A stretch of DNA of 64,000 nt. Source: Parus major (lineage: Eukaryota; Chordata; Aves; Passeriformes; Paridae). Of this stretch, positions 1-25,002 are shown in pieces (position 1 is the stretch's first letter; each line of letters begins with the position of its first letter). The position numbers were made by a program, and so were the translations under genes. Below the pieces are notes generated by a model. The model searched no databases, had not been told where the DNA came from, and saw nothing but the letters and a program-made list of their open reading frames with translations. The stretch lies in assembly GCF_001522545.3 (NCBI RefSeq), contig NC_031796.1, forward strand, positions 2,017,620 to 2,081,619, given 5' to 3'.

Positions 1-296
1 GTATTAGGCACTGTCATTATGTGGAGGGTATGTGTAGGAAAGATTAAGATTCTCAAAAAAGAGTCAGCATTGAGTCTTTCTCTGGCCCTAACAAGGGAGT
101 TCTTAGATTTGTCCCTTGCTGCCCTGATTTGTGCACCATATTCAATGATGGAAATATATGTTGTGGGAAAACTGCCCCCTGAGGTTGTGTTGAGGAGCAA
201 AGTGTTATTTGTACATCAGTGGGGTCTGTGCTGCCAAGTACAGATAGGATGCAGTTTCAGAGTTTGCTCATGGAAGCTGTGTGTTTTTTCCTGTAG

Positions 297-3200
297 GATT
301 TGCTGTCCTTTGAGCTGTTGGACATTAATATTGTGCAGGAATTGGAGAGAGTGCCACACAATACTCCTGTTGGTAAGGCTCCCGTATTCTGTGTGCTCTC
401 TAGAGCACAGATAGCTATCCTTTGTGTTTTTCAGTCTTGGCTTTCTTTTCACCTTCATGTCCCCAAGAACATAACATTCCAGGTGTTGAGGAATGCTGCC
501 ATTTTCTTTGCACAGCCAGAGGCAGAGTAATGCAAAGCTAGTTGCTTATTCCACCAGATTATCTTGCAAAATAACTAAGTTTCTTCAGTCTTGAAAGAAT
601 GTCCCTTAAAAAGAATAAATTTTAAAAATGTTACCTCATGGAGGCTCCTTCTCCTTTAGTGCCAATTATCTTTGCTCCCTGTGTTTTCCAGACATGACTC
701 CATGCATGTCCCCTTTGCCACGTGACAGCCCCTTGCTGGAGAAACCTGGCTTAGGTCAGATAGAGGAGGAGAACGAGGGGAGTGGATTTAAACTAGTGCC
801 TGGTAAGCAGTAGTCCTGAGGAGCTTGGGGGTGAAGGGAGGATATTGTCACTTCTGTGTAGTCAGCAAACCTGATGTCTAAAAGGAATTCTAACTCCTGT
901 CTTCCTCTTCCTTGGGGAAAAAAAAAAAATGTTTGGCTCATAAGCCTGGAGTCTGACACTACATTAGTGATTACAGAGGTTGGAGTATAATATATATAGA
1001 TTTGGAAATAGCAATCATAGAATTGCAGAATGGTTTGAGTTGGAAGGAATCTTTAAGATTATCCAATTCCACACCTCTTGCCATGAGCAGGGACAGCTTC
1101 CCCTATCCCAGGCTGCTCCAAGCCCCATCCATCCTGGCCTTGGACACTCCCAGGGATCCAGGGGCAGCCACAGCTTCTCTGGGCAACTGCCAAGGCCTCC
1201 CCACCCTCAAAAGGAAGAATTTCTGCCTAATATCTATCTAAATATACCCTCCTCCATGTTAAAGTCATTCCCTGCTGTCCTATTACTGCATGCCTTTGTA
1301 TGAAGTCCTTTCAAACTCTTCTTTTGATTTATCTGACCACTAGAATTGTTGGGAGAATTAACAATCTGCCCTTTATAGACTAGGTTGTACTCCAAACACT
1401 CCAGGTGTGTTCCCCATACTTCTCAATCACTTCCACATTCAACTTGAGCTAAATTCAAAAAATCTTTCAATTTTTGGAAGGAATTTACACACAGAGTCAA
1501 TATTAGCTGTGGCTAGTCTAAAAAATTCTTCATATAGTTACATTTCCTCGTTGTGGTGGTAAAATCTGTTATGTTTCCCTTTCCAAGGAATGGCAGAAAC
1601 CTGCCTTTCTGTGGACTCCTCTGTGGTGACAGTGAAAGCTGAACATGCATTGAACCAGGAGGAAGGGGAGGAAGATATGAGTGGGACTCAGTTTGTCTGT
1701 GAAACTGTAATTCGATCTCTGACCCTGGATGCTGCACCTGACCACAAACCCCCACAAAAAAACCCCAAAAGTAAGTACTAGCATTAGTTGCCTACTCTGG
1801 CTTGATGTATTTGCAGTCAGACATGAGGCAGAAATTGCTCAGCTCAGGTGTTTGATACCATTTGATTGTTTTTCCTGATTGGTTTTATTAGACTCCTTAC
1901 AAACTTTGCAAGACACCTTCAGTTGCAATATGATAAATGAAGACTCTCCTATGATAAATACTAATTCCACTTCCAAAAAGGAAGCAAAGATTCATCAGTC
2001 AGAACCAGTGACAGAAAATTCCAGTGGTAAGTAAAATGGGTTTGAATGTAAGATAAAGCTGTAAAAAGATCATGTGTAAGAAGTTTAAGTTCTCTGTATA
2101 GCTCTTGCTCCTGGTTTTACTAGAAGCATTAATACCTGCAGTGTATTTGCATGGGCTTAACATTAAGATCTGTTACTCTTTCACATACACCCCCCCACAA
2201 AAGGGAAAATTACACCATTAATGGCAGCAGCTAAGGTTTACACTTGTTTCTAAATACTTGTCTTTTACAACTGGGACAATTCTGTCTCTGTTGTTGTCCA
2301 AAGAAAATAGACTATGGTTAACACCTCACTTTTTTTCCTACTAGGGGATCTTCCACTGTCTGGTGAGAGCACAAACCCCAGTAGTGGTACTGGCAATTGT
2401 GATGAAGAGGAAGATGATAAAGATGATGTTCAGAGTCAGTGCTCCTCTGCTTCCTCAGAGGATTATATCATTATTCTCCCAGAGTGCTTTGACACCAGTC
2501 GGCCGTTGGGTGACTCCATGTATAGTTCAGCTCTTTCTCAGCCTGGTTTAGAAAAGGCAGGAGAACCTGAAACAGTAGCAGAGAACACAGAAGGAGGAAG
2601 CCAGCCACAGATCCAGAGGGTCAGTGATACACTGACATCTTCCCCAACACTGGCTGCAGGACCATTAACCCCAGCAACTGTGGACAGCTTACCCCAGGCA
2701 CAAAGGTATGATTTGGGGACAAGAACAAAATGGTGATGCTGGTATTGCTGTAAAGTCTGCAAGGTCTAGCACTTTCCAAACAGGAATTGTTGTAACAACA
2801 GTTTTATCATACACTGAGGTAAATGTTCTTAAACCCTGCAACTTTTTATAGAGCCTGTACTCACCAATGTGGGTGAGTGCAAGGGAAGGAGAGAGAGGAG
2901 CATGTGAAGTTTTTTCTGTTGACCATAACTTATTTATGTGTGTACATGTAGAATAAAAATACTGATGTTTTTGCCTTATGTTCTCAGGAATCTTTCATCT
3001 CTTCAGAATTCTATCTTCCAAGAACCAAACACACCAGCTTCAGAGAATATCTCTTCTGCTCCTCATGATCAAATACAAAGAGAAGGTATTGACAGTATTT
3101 AGTGAAGGGTGCAGACTATTGCTATCACCTTTTCCTTATGCTTAGTATTGAATTTGATGTCTCATTTCTCTTTAGGAGAGCAGAAAATCTACCAAATAAA

Positions 3201-5072
3201 GATTTTAGTTTTTCTCTGGGTGTTAAACTTTTGCTATATGGATGTTGCAAATAAAGAAATAATTTGCTTTGTGGATCAGTTAAGAACATCTATTATAGGA
3301 AATGGTGAGAGGATACTGAAAAGTACTTACAGGCATGTGGAAAATTACCTTGCTCTGGAATTAATGAGCTATGCATTTAAGCTGCTGTTACAGTCACAGC
3401 AGCTCCTCTTGTGTTAAACACCTCTGATGAATCAGTCATATATGGTTCTGAAAATCTTCTGACTGCTTTCACTGCAACACCTGGTCTGCATAACTAAACT
3501 CAAGAGTATTAGTGTTGGACTGAGATAAACTTTTTGCTGTTTATGTATGTGTTGCATTTCTCCAGCTTAGCTGTCTTTAACTGGATACATTGACATTTTG
3601 TGTTCCTCTTCCAGACCCCAGCGGTGAAGATAATCATGGGCCAGGATCTTCTGCATTTCTCACTAAGTTCTCAGAAAACCCAAGGTAATGAAGCTGAAGC
3701 TGTGACTTCACAAGCACCTTTTTTAGACTGAGAACAGTTTAATTAGACACCTAGGAAAAAGCTCTGGCCTACAGATTTCATGTAGTCATTAATTTGGAGA
3801 GAAGCCTCCCTTCTTAAAGCAAATGTGTTATATTTTCATAAGGTCTTTGTTTCTACTTGGGCACAAATTGAAAGGATGCAGAACTGGCAAGCCAAAGTTA
3901 ATGAAGAACTCAAGTTGAAATTGATGCTTGTAAATTCTTGTAAAATTCTGTGTTTTTTTAATCTGGAAAATGTCAGCATTCTTAGAATGGGGATTTTACA
4001 AGTTAGCTATAAAGTTGTCTTAAAATACTGAGACTAAAGAAGTAAATTAAAACGTTGAGTAGAATATTAAGTAACTTAAGTATTCATAGAAAACAAATAG
4101 AAGTTACCCTACCCTGGGTGTGTCAGTGCACAGCTTTCATGTAGGTATGTTCTCTTCTAGATGAGAACATGAAACTCTTTACAAAAGGTCACTTCATGGA
4201 AAGCATACACCCACAATTTAATAGAAGGTGTCAAGAAAAAAGAACGAGTTCTTGTATAGCTCATTTCCCAAAGATTGCTGATTCCTTTGGATCACAGGCT
4301 GTTGTCTCCAACAGTCCTTGCCTCAACAGGCAGCAACTTGCATTTCACTAAAAAAACCCTTGGTTTTACTGACCCTAAAGCAGCACCTGCTCTCTTCACA
4401 GGTACCCTCAGGGAAGCAGCATTGCTGGAGAACTCATGAAAGGAGCTTTGTCAGTCGCTGCTTCTGCCTACAAAGCATTATTTGCTGGACCACCCATTAT
4501 TGAACAGGTGAATGTCTTTCTTGTGTGCTGTATGAGTTTCATAGAATTAAGACAACCATAAATGTATAGGTGCATGTTTTTTAAGTGTATCAATATGCTA
4601 TATTGGAGTTAATGTAAAATGTTAAATTTGGTGCTGTCCCTTTGAGGTTTGCTGCTCTCAGCAGACTGGGAAATCCATGCTGTAGGGATGGAAGCACATC
4701 TCTGGTAGCATCGTGTAAGAGTAGTAGCTCACCTTTCTAAGTGAGCAATGAAGGGGATTATAAATGGCTTAAATGCCATTTAAAGGCCAGAAGAGCCTCT
4801 GTGCCTCAGCTTGAGTCTAGTATAATGCAGGGCCTCTAGTTCAAATGGCAAAAAGTAAATTACCTTTTTTAGCTTACCTTACTGTCTTTTGTTTTCAGCA
4901 GCCTGCAGCTCCAGAAGAGCAGACTGCCACTCTGCTGTCCAGTCTGTGTGAGATGGGATTCTGTGACAGGCAGTTAAACTTGAGGCTGCTGAAGAAACAC
5001 AACAATAACATGATTGAAGTGGTAACTGAATTGCTTCATATCAGTAACAGAGACTGGTGCAGTAGGTGCTAA
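297..5072 (+). CDS. NBR1: NBR1 autophagy cargo receptor, 3' portion (nine last coding exons)
   Basis: NBR1 is a selective-autophagy receptor that links ubiquitinated cargo to ATG8/LC3 proteins. Coding exons by GT-AG boundaries and continuous phase are 297-372, 692-802, 1588-1770, 1892-2026, 2345-2705, 2988-3085, 3615-3684, 4402-4507 and 4899-5072 (stop TAA), giving 437 residues. The first visible exon reads DLLSFELLDINIVQELERVP, as in mammalian NBR1. An acidic exon (2345-2705) carries the LIR core SSEDYIIILPECF near 2455-2490. Exon 4402-4507 encodes the amphipathic membrane-binding helix (GELMKGALSVAASAYKALF). The last exon is the UBA domain with the MGF loop (EMGFCDRQLNLRLLKKH). The PB1, ZZ, coiled-coil and four-tryptophan domains must lie upstream of the window. 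The stretch between DHKPPQ and the LIR differs strongly from the human glutamate-rich stretch, as expected for a disordered linker. Identity is from remembered family sequence; no alignment was run. Confidence 0.95.
1014..1300 (-). mobile_element. CR1 LINE 3' fragment in an NBR1 intron
   Basis: The + strand reads as the reverse complement of an avian CR1 3' end: a TCATAGAATTGCAGAATGG-type terminus, then blocks matching 'ccatgagcagggacagcttc', 'aagccccatccatcctggcc' and 'gaatttctgcctaatatct'. The element is 5'-truncated and diverged. It lies between the NBR1 exons ending at 802 and starting at 1588. The rest of that intron shows nothing further. Confidence 0.85.
3086..4401 (+). other. NBR1 introns around the small exon 3615-3684
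   Basis: Apart from the 70-bp exon at 3615-3684, this AT-rich stretch has no recognisable gene, RNA or transposon. The open frames in it have no familiar sequence and are not supported. Confidence 0.6.
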
Positions 5073-7170
5073 ACCTGCCTGGTGGAGAGAGGAATAATCT
5101 TCATTGAGTAAACTCGAATTAAAGATTACAAGAGTAGCAGGCTGCTCCTCAGCTGCTCTCTGTTTGGAGGTTTGACTTAAAATTTTGGCTTTTCTTTGAG
5201 CATTTGACTTCTTTATTTCTGTTTTTTTTACCCTCATGGAAATGTCAAACAACCCTTGTGGCATCTCTTGAAATGGAGACCAGAATTTCAGATATTATTT
5301 GAATCTCATACTTAAATGAGTAGATTTTAAATCTAATTTCAGATCAAATCCTTTTACCAGGGAATCATGTAGAACTAAACTTTGTACTCAGATGAGAACT
5401 TCCCATTTTATTGTGTATACACTTTTTCTTCAGGCAGCTGGAAATTTTTTGTTGGCTTAGTTAGCTTTGGAATAGAAACCAGTGTAAAATGCTGCTGTAA
5501 AATGTAGTCCTGCTTAATTTACAAGAGATGCCTGAAACTAGGAGTTTCTTCTGAGGATTTAGTAATTGGTTTTCCAATGTGTGATAGTAAACTGACAAAT
5601 TTAAATCTTATGAATTATTCTAAGAAAAAGAACTTACTCATAGAAGAAAGCCATCTTATATCATCAAATGACTTTTGAAAAGTCTGAAAGTGTAACTGCA
5701 GTTAAACTGATGAACACCAGTGAAGTTGTTGCTTGCTGTAGTGGAATGAAGCAGGAGAATTACCACCAGCAATTGAATCAGTAATGATAGTGCACACCAG
5801 ATCTCTAACAATAGAAGTATAACCTACATAAAATATTTTGTTAAAAACAGAGTGTAAGGGTAGGAAAGGCTTTTCTAGGAATCTTTACAGGCTCTTTGTA
5901 AAAATATTAAAAATTTGACCCTTACCTTTTTTCACTACTAAATGCAAACATTTTACTCTGTTAATATCACATTAAAAAATGCAAGAATGTGTAGGAATCC
6001 AGACCTGAACTTGAGTACAAATTTTGGTAATGTTCAGGAATGTAAAGAAGGCTTGAAGCAGGGATCACATAATTTTACATTAGAGTTTGAAAAATGCATT
6101 AACTTAAGCACTTTCAAATGTACAGTCTCCTCTGATGGTTTTAGCTGGTCCTGTGTTTCCATAGCCACATCTGTAGAATTCATTTTTCTCGTAAGATTTT
6201 TTAGAAGCCCGTATTTAATTTGGAAATCTAAGAATTCCCTTCTAAATGTGCTGAGAGATTTGATTCTGAAGAATGACAAGAAATGACACTGCTGTGCAGT
6301 GGGGGTATCCATAGATAACTCCTCAGACTTCAGTCCCTCAGCAGCTGACAGTGTTGGTTACATTCTTACTTTCAAGTAAACATTTTTCCTTGCTGTAGTA
6401 AGAAACCATTGATTCTAAAATATTTTATATTACTCCTGCTTCAAACTAGTGTTCTGTTTTGTCACAGTATAGCTGAAGCTGTGTCAGTATTGTGGCTGAC
6501 CAAGTTAGCAGTAATTTTTTAAAAGACTTAGTACCCATAGAGATAAAATACCATTAAAATAGTTCAAGGAAACAAATGTATCATACCACTTTCATTTTAA
6601 ACCTATTTTTATAGATTGTGGAAGATATACTCTTAAATGCTTATTTTGAAATACAGTAGAGGTATTTTGCAGTGTTTCCCATCTCTCTGTATACCAGTAC
6701 AACTGTGTGCTGTGGACCAGTTAAAGATCCTTCTGTAACTTTCCACCTTAACTTGGGTGTGTTGTTTTGAGTAGCTTTTGACTAATGCCAACTCTAGAAC
6801 AAGGAGGAGGAAAGCACAAGGGTGAAATGCAGAAGCTGATGACACTGAAGCAGTGTGGTTATTTTCTTGGGTCTCTCAGGCCCAGCAGGACCCACGTTTG
6901 CCGTGCATACCTTCATACTTGGAATGAATTCACATGTTCCATGAATTATAAAACTAAAACATTTGAGGAGGAACACTTCATTGAGGATTGAAATGGCAAG
7001 TGTGAGATGCTGTTCTCTTTAGGTTACTTTTTACTAGAGTTTAGATGCTGTATGCTCTGGCTTAAGATAGATATATTTCCGTTGGCTTTGTATATTTTGT
7101 TAATGGATGCATGATATAATTTATAATATATTCTATAGAGCAGATGAGACCTCTGTATCTTATTTCGGGC
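5073..7170 (+). other. NBR1 3' UTR and NBR1-DHX8 spacer
   Basis: AT-rich sequence after the NBR1 stop codon. An ATTAAA at 5118-5123, 46 bp past the stop, is a possible early poly(A) signal, and further ATTAAA variants occur downstream; the true cleavage site cannot be fixed from sequence. I see no coding exon on either strand. TMEM106A and ARL4D, which lie between NBR1 and DHX8 in human, are not here. Confidence 0.6.
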
Positions 7171-7181
7171 GAGCGCAGGCG

Positions 7182-7400
7182 CCTGGGGCTGGGGTTTGGG
7201 ATGGGGTTCCAAGCCCTGCTGCTGCTGCTGCCTGGGGCTGGGGTTTGGGATGGGGTTCCAAGCCCTGCTGCCTGGGACTGGGGTGTGGGATGGGGTTCCA
7301 AGCCCTGCTGCCTGGGGCTGGGCGTTTGGGATGGGGTTCCAAGCCCTGCTGCTGCTGCCTGGGGCTGGGGTTTGGGATGGGGTTCCAAGCCCTGCTGCTG
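7182..7400 (+). repeat. G-rich 40-49 bp minisatellite, five copies, upstream of DHX8
   Basis: Five head-to-tail units at 7182-7230, 7231-7270, 7271-7310, 7311-7357 and 7358-7400. Each has a 34-35 bp core followed by a variable CTG run of 5, 2, 2, 4 and 3 triplets. Each core contains four close G-runs (of 3-4 G, loops of 2-3 bases), which is the canonical G-quadruplex pattern on the + strand. Unit length is mostly not a multiple of three, so the long open frames crossing it are composition artefacts. Confidence 0.9.
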
Positions 7401-8008
7401 CCGCGGGCTCTGGACCAGCGGGGGTGGTGGGCACCGCAGCCAAGTCTGTTCGCCTGCCCTGGCCTCCCTCGCCCCTGCCAGGAGCACACGGCCTGTGCCC
7501 TCATCTCCTTCGGCCGTGCCCGGGGCGGGCCTGCGGGGCCGGGACAGGAGCGGGGCCCGCACTGAGCCTTCTCCTTCCGCAACTCCCGGGGTGCGCTCCC
7601 GTTCTGCTCTGCCCGCTGGGTGGCCCCGAACGCCACACTCGGGGTAGCCTCAGCTCATCGGCCTTTGCTGGAGACGCCTTTCCGCTTTGGCTAAGGAAAG
7701 CTTTTACACGGCAGCGCCGATTCACCCGGGGCTTGCAGCCCACCAAGACTCTGTGCCCGGCAAACCCCGCCCGGCGTCCCTCAGACCCGCCCCTTTGTCC
7801 CTCAGGCCCCGCCCCTTTGCCCCTCAGGCCACGCCTCCTTGTCCCTCAGGTCCCGTCTTGTGCCCCGCGGTCCCCGCCCCGTTCCCCTCAGGCCCCGCCT
7901 CGGTCCCGTCCCTTTGTCCCTCAGGCCCCGCCCCGTGTCCCTGTCCCGCCCACCCCGCTTCCGTCACGGCGCCGCTTCCGCCGCGCCCCGGACGCGGCCG
8001 TGGCGGCC
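7401..8008 (+). promoter_or_regulatory. DHX8 CpG-island promoter with repeated GC boxes
   Basis: GC- and CpG-rich sequence up to the DHX8 start codon. From 7781 to about 7955 a unit containing CCTCAGGCCCCGCCCC recurs, with TCAG at 7781, 7802, 7824, 7846, 7888 and 7921; the first spacings are 21, 22 and 22 bp. The CCGCCCC boxes are Sp1/KLF-type sites. Two CTTCCG ETS-type sites and a CGTCAC half-site lie close to the start codon (about 7966-7982). There is no TATA box, consistent with a housekeeping promoter. The exact transcription start is not determined. Confidence 0.75.
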
Positions 8009-21359
<13,351 letters not shown>

Positions 21360-22650
21360 GCTCGGCTCCCTCCTGCGCTCTGCCTGCTTTCATCTTTGTG
21401 GGACTGGGACTTCTGCACTGCTGCCACTGTCCTGGGAGACAGACATTGCCATAAAGCTCACCTGTGCAATGAGCAGGCAGTCAGCCTTGGCAGAACAGGA
21501 GCTCAAGGGGCACCCCAGATGTGCTGCAGCTGCACAGGCCACTGCAGCCTCTCAGAAATAGGTCTTGGAGCACTTTAGTGGTTCCCCTTTTAAGAGACAA
21601 AATTAACACTCAGAAGTCTGTGTACTGAGCTGAACAACACAAAAAAAATGGTGATTTAAAACTGGTTGTTCACCAACCTGACTGGGTTCTGAGTGACCAG
21701 ACAAACAGAAGTTGGAATAGTTTGTGTCTTCACCCTGCTAAAAGGGATTTATTTCTACTTAACGTTCTTGGTCAGTGACTGCTTTTTGGGAGCAGCCTCT
21801 TCTGTTTTACCAAGTTTATGCATTTTCCCATTCAATGTAACTATTTGTCTTTTATTTAAGTCGTCTGTGGTGAGATATTTAGTATCTCTGGCTTTGGGAT
21901 AAGGTACAAAAAAATCTTGAAACCCAGTTAGAATATATTTGGACAATGGCACAGGTCAGACTGCCTTACCTTTCATCCCCATCCCCTGGGTGCTGAAGGG
22001 ATTATCAACTAGTGATTACCACATCCCCTCTGCAGCACAGTTCTGTCTGGAAATGTAAGTGGTTACAAATGTTTGGACCTTTTGGACCATATGCTTTATT
22101 TTCAGTTAGAATGTTTGGTGATATCACAGCTGTTGGGTTTTTGTAATAGAATGAGCTTTTACAGATAAATGTCTGTAAAATTTGTGTACCAGTTGCTTGT
22201 TTTAAAAAGAAGTTGACTGCCCAGTTTGTGCTATATCATGCCCAAACTATCTGTAAAATACTTTATTTTGTGGCTAACAGATGAAATTTATTTGACTCCA
22301 TTGCTGCAAAAACCTTATTTTTTTTTCCAAAGCTGGGACATTTTCTAAAATTATTGTTGAAAGGAAGATAATCAGGCTGACTGGTTGTTTTACACAGTGA
22401 ACTGGAAGAATGTTTCACACTGAAAAATAGCTATATTGGAACTACCTGTCTGTACAGTGATGAGCAGGGCTACTGTTAAATGTCCTGAGTTTTCCCTCAT
22501 GTTACATCATCATAAAATTAAAGGGAATTACAAAGTTTGTAAGTTTGGACTCAGAGAGTCAAAGCAAAAAGGACAGGAATGGAAGTGCCTCCAAAACATG
22601 CTAAAAGCTAATTTAGGGAACTAGAAACAGGTACCATGAAGCCAAAGCTT
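21360..22650 (+). other. DHX8 3' UTR and downstream sequence
   Basis: Non-coding sequence after the DHX8 TGA. No AATAAA occurs on the + strand close by; the best candidate signal is ATTAAA at 22517-22522, which would give a 3' UTR of about 1.2 kb. A T-rich downstream element cannot be assigned with certainty. Confidence 0.45.
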
Positions 22651-22670
22651 AATTATTTATTATTTATTTA
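22651..22670. promoter_or_regulatory. AT-rich element with AU-rich motif (+) and two AATAAA (-) between convergent genes
   Basis: On the + strand this 20-bp block contains the AU-rich nonamer pattern TTATTTATT. On the - strand it holds two AATAAA hexamers (22656-22661 and 22663-22668). It could serve as an RNA-stability element for a long DHX8 3' UTR or as a distal poly(A) signal for ETV4. Function is inferred only. Confidence 0.35.
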
Positions 22671-25002
22671 GAAGGCAGGTAGATGTGGTTGTTAGGAATA
22701 AGCACAAGTTCTCAATTTCTGAGTTGTGTGTTTTATCTCCTGGTCATTTTCAGGACCAGCAGGAGGACTTTAGGACTCTTACTCCCATACCAGTCTAGCT
22801 GAAGTGTATTTATTAACTCCCAGCTCTCTGATCTGGATGTTATGAATCTCTGAGCTTTGGAGGTGACTCCCCCTCAATAAGGGGAACCTTACCTTGCTGA
22901 TTCCTGGAACTGCTCTGTGGCTGTTGATCAGTTGCCCTGACTTGAGAAACCTGAATGAAGTGTGCAGCTAAAATTGCATTGAAATGTATGAATTTACTCC
23001 CTGAATTCCTGTTCTGGAAGGAAGGGCAGAGGGGTAGCCCAAAGGATACTGGATAAATGTAAAGTCTGTGGGAATCCTGCAGATGGAGGTGTCAAAGCTG
23101 TGAGCTGGTGCCAAGGACAAGTGCAAAGCAAGCTCAGAAAGTAAAAAGGATCAATCAGTGAAGTTGTGCTGGCCAAAGACCAATTTATTAGTTGTAGTAT
23201 TTTTACACTCATAAATAGTAAAGGCAGTTATACCAAAGGAAGGGTTCCCCTCCACCCTCATTTCTGGGACAGCACAGGAACCGTGCTGACCAGGGAGGTG
23301 CAGGGCAAGGCAGGAGGGTCAGGAACTGTCAGAACAGCAAGACTCTGCACAGGGCCTGCAAAGGCAGCAGCAGAGCAGACTGCTCTGAGGACCTGGCCTC
23401 TCCTCAGGCAGGGAATGCTGCCTTTCATGGGTTGGCATTAGCCATGCAGGGGAGAGTCATCAGGGAATATCAGGCTTTCAGTCAATATACAGAATTTTTT
23501 CTACAGGCTACCATGCTGGCAGGATTGACAATGCTCTGTATTCAGCAGCTGAAACATCAATCTGAAGCAGTGGAAACAGACTTTTTTCTGTATGAATACA
23601 CTGTACTGCTCCTTGTCTAACTGGGAACGTGGTGGAGCTGCTAATTAAAAAATTAAACACATCTTAATCAGGATGTGGTGCCCATTAGAACTGTTTACTG
23701 TGGTGGAAAACCTGCCAGTTTAGTTAAATTGCATGTGCTGCATTGGACTGCAGAGAGAGCTGCCTTTTCCTCACATCCAAATTCCCCTCAAACATGCAAA
23801 TATTTGTGTTTAAGTCTGAATTCCTATATTAAGGTCTATGTATGGTTTAGGTTACTTTGTATAGCATTTTTTAATCACACCTCCACCAGGTTCTTCTCTC
23901 GCCTCAGACAATTCTCTAGCCAAGGCCAGGATAGGCACACTTTTATTTTTTGAACTGTGAGAATGTCCCATCATGATGTGAAAAAGCCAGGGAGACTCGA
24001 GACATCTGAAACAACATTTTTGAGACTCTGCAGAAGCATTCAGGTGCTACTGCTCTCCATTTACATCATCATCATAACCCTGGAAAAAGGTAATGCCTCC
24101 TTACCTGGGAGAGCAGCAGCAAAGTGTTCCACCAGGAGCTGCCAGAGCCTGGCAGCTCTTCAAATATCCTGAGAATGTTTGTTGAAGGAGTTTTAAAGTT
24201 TGGAAAAGCCACACCACTACACTGAACTGGTGTCTCAGGCCTTGCTGCTTCCCACAGTCCCTCTACCTGATGGAGGCATTGGCTTTGATCTGTGCCCCAG
24301 ACCAGTGCAATCACACTCCTCTGTTCCCCAAATGGCTTTGGGGCATGTTCTGATCCTGGCCATCCTCCACCCACCCTGCTCAGAGTGCCTGAGTACCAGA
24401 AACTCCTGGCATGAGCAAGGAGGTGAAAAACAGGAGTGTGAACCCTACAAGACAATGAGAACTCCTCAAGGAAGGCCCAAGGTCTGTGACCATTGTCCTG
24501 CAGCCAGGCTGGGAAGAAGGCTGAACTGGCCTTTCAGAGGGAGTTCCTCTGGTCAGAGATGAAAGCAGGAGGTCATGCAGAGGTTCAGGACAGGTACTGG
24601 AGGAATGGAGTCAGCAGCAGCATTGTAGCATTCTCATACATGAAAAAAGAAACCAAACCTGGTGGGGAAGCATCCTGTCCCTCTGCAGTGAGGGGGATTG
24701 TGAAGGTGTTTGATACATCTGAGGCACCAATTACCTGATCTGCTGCTGGAGCTGTAGCTCTGCTGCTGGGAAATCTGCACAGCTGAGAACGTGCCCCATC
24801 CTGACATAGAGAGAGTTTTACCACAAGCACACAAGAGCCCTGTCTGCTGTGAGGTGATCACCCACTTGTGTACCTGAGCTCTTGTCCTGCCCAAAGCAGG
24901 GATCCAGAGCTGGGTGCTGGCCTGAACAAATGCTGACACCAGTTGAACACTAACCAGCCACCTCCTTCCATCCACAGCCACAGCACAGTGCTCCCAGCAG
25001 TG
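22671..25002 (-). other. ETV4 3' UTR and tail-to-tail interval
   Basis: Downstream of the ETV4 stop on the - strand. AATAAA on the - strand at 23942-23947 would give an ETV4 3' UTR of about 1.06 kb; a second lies at 23184-23189. No coding exon or recognisable repeat was seen. Open frames at 24072-24981 have no familiar sequence. Confidence 0.45.
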
